The notes beneath the pieces were generated by a model. That model saw nothing but the letters and a program-made list of their open reading frames with translations, ran no database searches and was not told where the DNA came from. The position numbers and the translations under genes were made by a program. A stretch of DNA of 56,393 bases from a virus: the IMG/VR virus record IMGVR_UViG_3300018476_000015, positions 1 to 56,393 of that record. One strand, 5' to 3'. This document shows positions 46,518 through 55,500 of this stretch, one piece after another (within the stretch, counting starts at the first letter, position 1; the number at the start of each line of letters is the position of its first letter).

Positions 46518-49500
46518 CTACTTCACCCCCACCAGGCGCGCCGCCGCGCTGGCCTTGCCCCGCACGGCCTGCTTGCGCTCCTTCTCCTCCTGGATGCGCT
46601 TGTTGTAGTCCTCGTTCTTCTTGTACCCGGTGTACTGGTCGGCCAGGACGCGCTCCCGGTTGGTGGGCCGGTCGCCCGGGGGCACCGCCCGGCGCTCGTC
46701 CTTGGCCTCCTGCTCGGCCTTGACCTTGCGGTAGGCCTCCGCGATGGCGGTCTCCTGCTCCCCGCTCTTCCCGCCCACGTAGCGCCGGGGCGGTTTGGTC
46801 TGGGCGCCCATGTAGCCCTCGCGCCCCAGCAGGGGGTTCCAGAAGCGCTCCTGGCCCGACCCGGTGCGCTTGATGCGGTTGCCGTAGGCGGTGCGGGCCT
46901 CGGGCACCTGGCCGGACAGACCGGGGATGCCGGCCATCATCCGCTCGATGGGGTCGCGGGGCGAGCGCTCCTGGTCGGAGGTGGCCTGCTCCAACTCGCG
47001 CCAGATGCGCCCGCCGTAGAGCCCGGAGACGGCGCTCGTGCCCTGGCGCACCAGGGCCTCGGCCACCCCGTCGTCCTCGCCGGCGCCCACCGCCTGGCGC
47101 TTCCCGCTGGAGATGATGTCGGAGACGCCCTCGAAGAAAGGCCGGTTGATCGAGTACGAGGCGTTGGTGTTGATGAAGCGGGCCACCAGGCGCTGGTACT
47201 CGGCGGCGTCCCACTTGGTCCCGGCCAGGTCGTGCCGGCGCCAGAAGTCCCCGATGGTGGCGGCCTGGGTCAGCGACGAGTTGAGCCCCGGGAACATGGT
47301 CACCGGCTGCCACCGGGAGCCCACCCGCAGGCTGAAGGGCTGCTTGCCCTCGGCCCGCCAGCGCTTCAACTCCTCGGGGTCCTCCGGCTCCGGCCCGGTG
47401 ATGTTGCCCGAGGCGTAGGCGGCGAGGATGCCCAGGGAGATGAAGCTGCCCAGCGTCCCCCGGGCGTAGCGCTCGTACAGTTCGGTGCGGTTCTGCTTCT
47501 CCAGGTCGCCCGTCTTGGCGTCCTTGCCGTGCTGCAGGGCGGTGCGCACCAGCCCCACCGGGGAGCGCTCCAGGTCGTACTTCATCCCGTTGTAGGGGAT
47601 TTCCCAGAAGGGGATGACGAGTTTGCCCCCCGGCAACTCCCGGAAGCCGTTGACCGCCTTGCCGTAGCGGTCCATCTCCTGGGTCAGGCTGCGGTAGGCC
47701 TCGGTGTTCTTGACCGCCTCCTTGATTTGCGCATCGGTCAACGTGGCCTTGCCCTGCCTGGCGCGCAGGTCGTTGCGGGCCTGGAGGGCGGCCTCCTCGG
47801 CGGCGGCGGCGGCGTACTTGGTCGCCGCGTCGAAGATGCCCAGGACGCGGAAGCCCCCGTCCACGAAGCCCTGCACCCGCTTGTGGACGGGCCCGGTGGC
47901 GGCGAGGCGCTCCGCGTCCTTGCCGGTGGCGCCCCGCTGCAGGCGGGACTGCTCGGTCTCGTGCTCGGCGGACAGGCTCTTCTTGGCCTCGGCCCAGGCG
48001 GCGCCCTTGTTGTCCCAGTAGCTGCGCAGCATGGCCAGGCTCTCGCGGGCGCTGGGCACGTCCGCCCGGAGGTCCTGCCCGGCCTTGCGCTCCCCGATGT
48101 TGGCCAGCCCGCCGGCGAGGGCCCGCTCGGCCGGCTGCCACCCGATGGTGGCCACGTTGCCCACCAACTGCCGGCCCAGGCCCTTGACGGAGAGGAGCAT
48201 CCCCAGCTTCATGCCGGAGCCGGCCGTGGTGCCCCAGGTGGTCTGGCGGGGCTTCTCTACCTTGCCGGTGGTCTCCGGCCCCGGTTCCCCTGCATCGTCG
48301 CCCGGCGTATAGCTTCCCGGGGGTTGGGGGGTCGCGGTGGGGCTTCCCCCGCCGGGGAGGGCGCTGGGCCCTCCGGTGGGAGCGCCTCGTCCGGGCTGCC
48401 CGGGGCGGACGGGCCGGCCAGGTCCTCCGGGGCCGGGGGGAGGTCCGCCTGGTCCTCCGGGCCCAGCCCCGGCGCCGATGCCAGCACTCCGCTGGAGGGC
48501 GGCGAGGTGCTCGTCGCGCCGGGCTCGGGCTCCAACCCGCTCGGCGTCGCTGTCCCGGGTGTTGCCCCGTTCGCTGAGGGCCCGGGCCCCGAGGACTCCT
48601 GATCCGGGCTGTCCGGGTCGACCTCCTCGAAGGTCGGCAGGTTCTGCCCCGGCCACGTCCGCAGGGCCGCCTCGTACTCTTGCCTCGGGTCCAGCCCCGA
48701 GTCCCGCACCATCTCCAGGCTGAACCTGATTGCGTCCGGTGACGCCTCGTCGTGCACCGCCCGGAGCAACCCCGCGACCATCAGGTCCTGGTCCAGCTTG
48801 GCGTCCGAGCCCTCCGGCCCCGGCCCCCCGCCCGGCCCCGTCCCCAACTGCTGGGGCTCCGGCACCGGCTGCTCCGACTGCACCGGCTGCTCCGGGTTGG
48901 GCGGTGCGTCCGCGGACGATTCCGGTGGCGTTGGGGTCTCGGCCGACCATGGAGTCCCAGGAGAGGACGGGGTCGCGGACGTTGGGGGCGAAGAATCCGC
49001 CGTCGTAGATGGCCCCCGCCTCGGAGGCAAGTTGGTGGAGTAACTCATAGTCGTTGGCCTCCAGCAGGGTCATGACCTGGCGCGCCACCGCCCGCTGCTC
49101 GGTGATGGTGGCGTTGATGTTCAGGCGCAGGCGCTCTTTCCACGCCGGGTCGCTGTGGTCGTTGTGCTGTATCTCGTTGTGGGTCACCTCGTGGACGATG
49201 TCCTCGGCGGCCTGCGCCGCCATCTTCTGGGCCACCGCCGCCTTCCAGGAGGCCGAGGTGTACTCGGCCAGGGGACGGGGCCGGGGGATGGCCTCCTCGA
49301 TGACCCGACCGGCGCTGTCCAGGACGGCCGGGGTGCCGTTGTTCAGGCGCCAGACGGCGTTCATGAACCACATCTGCGGGTTGGTCAGCACCTGGCCCGG
49401 CTGGCCCCGGTCGCGCCCGATGTTGGGCGGGACGTTGATGGCCAGGTGCTCGGCGTTCAGGACGAAGCCGGCCGCCACGGCCCGCTCGTACTTGCGCGCG

Positions 49501-52500
49501 TCCAGGGTGCCCTGGCGCTGGGCCGAGGCGATGAGGGCCTGCTGCAGGGTGTTGAAGCCCGCCGTCCAGCCCTCGGCCAGGTCGGTGTGGTTCAGCCGGG
49601 CGGTGGTCGTCGGCAGCCCCCCGGCCTGGCCCAGCGTGACGCGCTGCGCCGCCCCGAACTGGCGTCGCCACCGGGGGTCGCGCGCGGCGGCCGACCCGGG
49701 CTTCGGCCTGGGCACCACCCACTTCGCCCGGCTCGTCCCGATGGGGTTGGCCTGGCTCAGTTGCTGGTTGAACCACCGCGTCTCGTCGTCCGCCGCCGGC
49801 CCCCCCTCTTCCTGGGCGGCCCCGCCCCGCACCATCTCCGGGGTGATTAGCTGCGGGGTGGCTCTCCCGCCTGGCCCTCCCGGGACGGGGGAGGTGAGGA
49901 CCCCGCCGTCGAGCCCGAGGGCGGCGTCGGCTCGCCCGACCCGGCCGTCCGGGTGGGGGCCAGCGCCCGGGTGCGCACGCGCTGCCGGAGCCGGTTGCCC
50001 ACGGTCGCCAGGGGCGCCGAGCCCGCCGGGCGCTGCTGTTCCGCTTCCCGCGCCGCGAACTCCCGCACCTCGTCCTCCGTCTCCGGCCAGCCCGGCGTCC
50101 CCGGGTAGCCCATCGCCCTGGAGGTCTGGTTCAGTTGGTAGCGCCGCAGCCACCCCTCCAGGCCCTGGGGCTGCGCGAACCGGCGCTGCACCCAGGCCCG
50201 GAACTGCTCCTCGGTCTCCACCGGCTCCGGGCTCGGTTTCTGCCGATACTCGGTTGCCGGCGATCCCGGCTCCGGGCTCAGCGCCGGCGCCGGCTCCGGG
50301 CTCGGCGCCGGCGGTTGCCCCCTCGGCGCCCTCGGCGGGGTCGCGGAGGGCGGCCTCGCGGACGGCGTCGAGTTGGTCCTGGTAGGTCCAGTCCTCGGCC
50401 CCCCACCTCGTCTGGTCGACATCGGGCGCGTCCTTCGTCCGCAGGTTGAAGATCGACTGCTGGCGGAACCGTTCCGCCAGGCGCATGGCCGTCTCCCGGT
50501 CGGCCACCGGGATGGACAGGTCGAGGTTGATGGCCTTGCTGTTCGGGTCCAGCTTGCCGTCCTTGGTGCGCTGCATCCCGGCCCACGTCCCGATGGCCAG
50601 GAAGGGGAAGTTGTTGAACGGGTCGCGGCTCTCGGCGTGGAACTGGGCCAGCCGGAAGCCGGCGCCCTTGGCGTTGAACTCGTGGGTCTCGTTGATGTCC
50701 TGGCTGTAGTCGGGGAAGACGGCCACCATCCACACGTCCTCGCCCCGGGCCAGGCGGTCCTTGACCACCTGGGGCATCTTCCCCGGCCAGTAGGTGGAGC
50801 CCCGGTAGGGCAGGGGCTCCCGGTTGTGCATCTCGGCCTGCTCGCCGTAGGCCTCGGCCTTCTCCGGCCACAGGCCCTGCATGGGGTCGTCCAGGGCCTC
50901 GGCCGGCTGGAAGGGGGCGTTCGCGTTGAACTCCGCGACGCCCCGGCCCCCGGGCTCGCCCAGGTGCAGGGCCTCCCGCTGGGCCATGGTGGTGCGCACC
51001 GTGCCCTCGATCAACTCCTGGACCTTGCCGGTGTCCTTGTTGACCCGGATCAGGCCCTTGCCCACCGTGCCGACCACGTTGCCCGCCTCGTCCCGGATGT
51101 CCAGGGCGAAGCCGGCGTCCTGGTCCTTCGACCAGGGGGTGCCCGTCGTGGGGCCCTGGCCCTTGAGTTGGTCGGCCAGCTTCCAGCCCCAGCGCCGGCC
51201 GATCTGGTCCTCGGTGAAGATGCGGAAGGGCACCTGGCGCCGGCCGTACTTCTCCCGGGCGGCGCCGACCTTCTCCGGCACCTTCCAGGGGTCCAACTCC
51301 CAGGCGGCGGCGTGCTTGACCTCCAGCACCTCCTGCTTCCCGCTCGTGTAGGTGACCAGGAAGTCGGGGGCGAAGATGCCCTCCTGCCCGGCGTCGGTGA
51401 TCCCGCCCGGGCGGGTGATGGGGTGGAAGCGCCGCTCCGGCTTGATCTGGAAGCGCACCCGCCCCCGCTGGGACAGGCTCTTCGTCCAGGTCGCCACGTT
51501 GGGGTCGCTGTCCAGGCGGATGGCCAGCAGCAACTCGTACAGGCTGTCGAAGTGCTGCTTGACCCCCGTCTTCTTGGAGGTGTAGGCGATGCCCTTGAGC
51601 GGGTCGTCGGTCTCCGACTTGATGGCCCCCCGCTCCTGGCCGGAGCGCTTGAGTTGCTCGCCCCGGGGCTGGGGGCCCTCGGCCAGCACGTTGAGCGCGG
51701 CGTCGAGCACCTTCTGGGGGATGCCGGCGGCAATCGAGGCGTCCTTGGACGACTTCTGCTCCAGGTCGTAGATGCGCAGGCCCTCGATGACGGCGTCGGG
51801 GGTGGCCTCCCCGAAGTCGAAGCCCCCGGCGGCGTGGGCGTCCTGCAGGGCCCGCTTGGCCTGGGCCCGCTGCTGCCGGGTGGCCATGGCCAGGAGGCTG
51901 CCCTCGGCCTGGGCGGCGCCGCGCTTGGTCGCCGCCTCGGCCTTGCGGGCGTCGCGCTGGGCGAACTGGGCCCGCAGCTTCTCCGCGGCCGCCGGCGTCT
52001 TGGCCTTGTCGATCCGGGCCTGGTCGGCGGCGCGCTGCTTCTCCGTCCGGCCCCGCTCCCGGGCCGCCTCGCGGTCGCGCTTGACCTGCTCGCGCGCGGC
52101 CACCTCGGGGGCCCGGCGCTCGGCGCTGGCCCGGGCCTTCTCCTCCGAGGCCAGGCGCTTGGCCGCCAGGTTGGCCTGGGCCACCCCAGGCGCCGCCCGC
52201 TCCAGGCGCTCGCGGTAGGGGTAGTCCGGCAGGGGCGACACGTCCAGCCGGCCCTCCGGCTCGGGGGACGTGGAGGGCTCGCGCTCCCAGCGGTAGCGGG
52301 CGTCCCCCGGCTCGACCGGGGTGTCTGGCCCGAACAGGTCGTCCAGCCGGCCCCGGCTGGCCGCCTGCCAGTAGACGAAGTCGGTGCCGGTCAGCAGCGT
52401 CCCCGGCTCGGGGGGCAGGATGACCACCTCGTCGCCCTCGGAGACGCCCAACTCCGCGGCCATCTGGGCGTCGGCGGTCATGGTGGGCCAGCCCGCCTCG

Positions 52501-55500
52501 GGGGTGGGGAAGGCCGGAGCCCGGCCCGGCTTACCCAGCCCGGCGAAGCGCCCCACCCCGGGGATGGTGCCGTCGTCCGTCCAGTCCGGGCCCACCGGGG
52601 CGTTGCCGTACTCGCCCGGCTGGGCCTTATAGACGCCCGAGGTCTTGGGGCGCCAGCCCTCCTTGAAGGGGTAGAGCGGGGTGACCCCGTCCGCCCGGGT
52701 GGTCTTGCCCCCCTCGCCCCGCAGCTTCTGCCTGATCTGCATCCGGCCCTGGGCGTCGGGCCCCACCGCGGTGAAGCCGGCCTCGCCGGCCAGTTCGGCG
52801 TCCCGGCCCATCCCGCCGGCGACGGCCTCGTCCCCCGCGTCCTCGTCGCCGGCGTCCTCCTCGGCCTCGGGCTCGGCCTCTTCGTCTACCTCAACCTCGG
52901 CCTCGTCCTCGGTGGCGGTCTCCGGGTCCTCGTTGTCGAGGTCGTCGTCCTCCTCGTCCAGGTCCTCTTCGGTCTCGGTCTCCGGGCCCTCTTCCCCGGT
53001 CTCCGGGACCACCCGGGAGCCGGCCACCTCGGCACCGGCCGGGCCACCCACCTGGTCGGGCAGGCGCCCCTCGTCCCAGGCGTCGAGGTCGTCCGGGGCG
53101 TCCGGGGGCGCCTCCTCGCCGGCCTGCTCGTAGTCCTGGCGGGTGCGCTCCGGCTGCCCCGCCTGGGCGGTTCCGGTTTCGGGCGCCACCTTGTGGTAGA
53201 GCGCGAAGCCCTCCTGCACCCGCTTGCGCAGGGCGTCGTTGATGGGCAGCACCCACACGTCGAGGTCGGCGTCCTCGCTCGGGTCGTGGTCGTCGGGCGG
53301 GCGCAGGGTGGTGCGCTCCACCGCGACGCCGGCGGGCTTGCCCAGCTTGTTGGCGATGCCCACCATGATCTGGTCGTACTGGCGGGCCATCGTGCGGCCC
53401 TTGCTGTCCGCGACCAGGATGTCCTCGCCGTCGATCAGGGCGGTGCCGTCCGGGCCCACGTTGGCCGGGTCGGTGAGGTAGGCCGTCGCCGTATCCCCCA
53501 CGTACTGGGGCAGTTGCTCGGGCGGGACGTGGTAGGTGCGCTCGTGGTCGCCCCCGTTCTCGGCCCGGGGCACGACCCGCAGGGTCTGGGTGGCCGGCTC
53601 GTAGGCGGCGCGCTGCACGATCCGCCCCGCGCTCCAGCGCCGGGCGATGACCTGCCCCGTCGACCAGGAGATGGCCTCGGCGCCCCGGTCGACCGCGTCG
53701 CGTAGCTGGCGCTCCAGCAGCTTCTCGGTGATGGTGTTGTCCGGGAAGGGGGCCCGGGGGTAGCCCTCCGGGCTGACCGTGGCCGCGTCGTCCAGGTGGC
53801 GCTGGGCGCCCTCGACCCCGTCGCGCATCTCGTAGGCGGCCTCGTGGGCGTCCTGGAAGGCGCGGTCGCTGTCCGGGGTGTCCTCGTCGTGGCTGGCCGC
53901 CTCGGCCTCCTGCTCGAAGGCGTGCTGGCGCTGCTCGAAGGCGTCGCGCAGGACCCGGTTGTAGGCGATCCAGGCGCCCTGGTCGCCCCCGCCGGCGTAG
54001 CGCTCGTAGAGGTCGGAGGTCAGCAGGTTCCGGTCGCGCACGGCCTCGCCGTAGGCCCGCGCCTCGGGGGGCAGGCCCTCGGGGAAGGGCGCGTCCCGGC
54101 GGGCCAGGGCGCTCTGGTAGGCCCCGTTCTCGGCCCGCTCCTGGTCGATGTTCTGGCCGTTCTCCCGGATGCGCTTCTCGATGCGGCGCACGCTGTCGGC
54201 GCCGTGGATGGTGCCGTAGGCCCACTCCTCGGCGGTGGCCTTGCTCCGGCGCAGGGTGGTGCGCTGCAGCCCGGTGTCGGGGGCGGCGGCCATGGTGCGC
54301 ATGGCGTTCTGCATCGCCGCCCGGGCGCGCAGTTCGGTCTCCACCGCCTGCACCAGGTACTCGGCGTCGGCCCGGGTGGCGGCCGGGATGGGCTGGTCCC
54401 AGGCCCGCTCCATGGCCACCCGGTCCCAGGTGCCCTGCTTGCGCCCGCGCTGGTGGATGTCGGTCTGGGACTCGTTGTTCTGGACGGTGGTGCGCCCGTC
54501 CGCCAGCACGTCGTCGTGGGTGCGGTTGGCGCCCACGATGCCGGGCCGGCCCCCGTAGTGGGAGCCCACGCTGAACTCGCCCACGTCCAGCTTCTGCTCG
54601 TCCAGGGCGGTGCGGTCGTAGGCCGGGGTGGTGCCCCGGTCGGCGCCCACCCGCAGCAGGGTCTCGCGGGGATTGGCCTCCTGCTCGGCCCCCCGGCGCA
54701 GGGTGTAGTTGTACTCGCCCGGGCGGCTGTACTGGGCGTGCTCCGGCTTGCCGGCCGGCTTGGGGGTGAAGGGGTTGACCTCGCCCCCGGCCAACTCGGC
54801 CGCCGCGTAGACCCGCCTTCGGATGGGACGCACCGCCTCGGACAGTTGCCGGCGGGCCTCGTTCATGGCCTCGGGCCCGGCGCCCCGCCCGCCCACCAGC
54901 ATCGAGGTGTTGACCACGTAGTCGTCCAACTCGCGCAACCAGGCGGCGGCCATCCGGCCCGGCTCGCTCTCCAGCAGGGCGTCGGGCAGGTCCTCGCCGG
55001 TCAGCGGGTCGGTCGGCGGGGGCGCGGAGAGGCGCTTGTAGATGCCCTCGCGGAAGGCCTGGTCCTCCGCGGTGCGGGGCGCGCCCACCAGGCGGTTCAG
55101 CACCGCCTCGCTGTTGGCCCGCAGGTTGGACTGCACCTCGGCCTTGGCCGCCTCCTGCTGGGCCCGGAAGAGCAGGTCGGCCACCGCCCGCTTCCGCTGG
55201 GCCTCGGCCTCGGGGCCCGTCTCGGCCCCGGTGCGGTCGTAGCCCAGCACGCTCTCCACCAGGGGCAGGCGGTTCTGCTGGACGTGCTGCAGCAGTTGCT
55301 GGCGGTCGACCGGGGTGCCCGCCTGCTCGGCCCGGTCGAGCAGGGCGTCCGTCCCCGTCCAGTAGAGTTCCTCCTTCTTGACCCCGTTGCCCAGCAGCAA
55401 CTGGCGTAGCTGGGCGGCGGGCATCCGGCCCTGGCGGAACTTGGCCTCGATGACCCGCTCTAGCTGGGAGTACCAGACCCCGGCGCGCTCGCCGGCGGGG

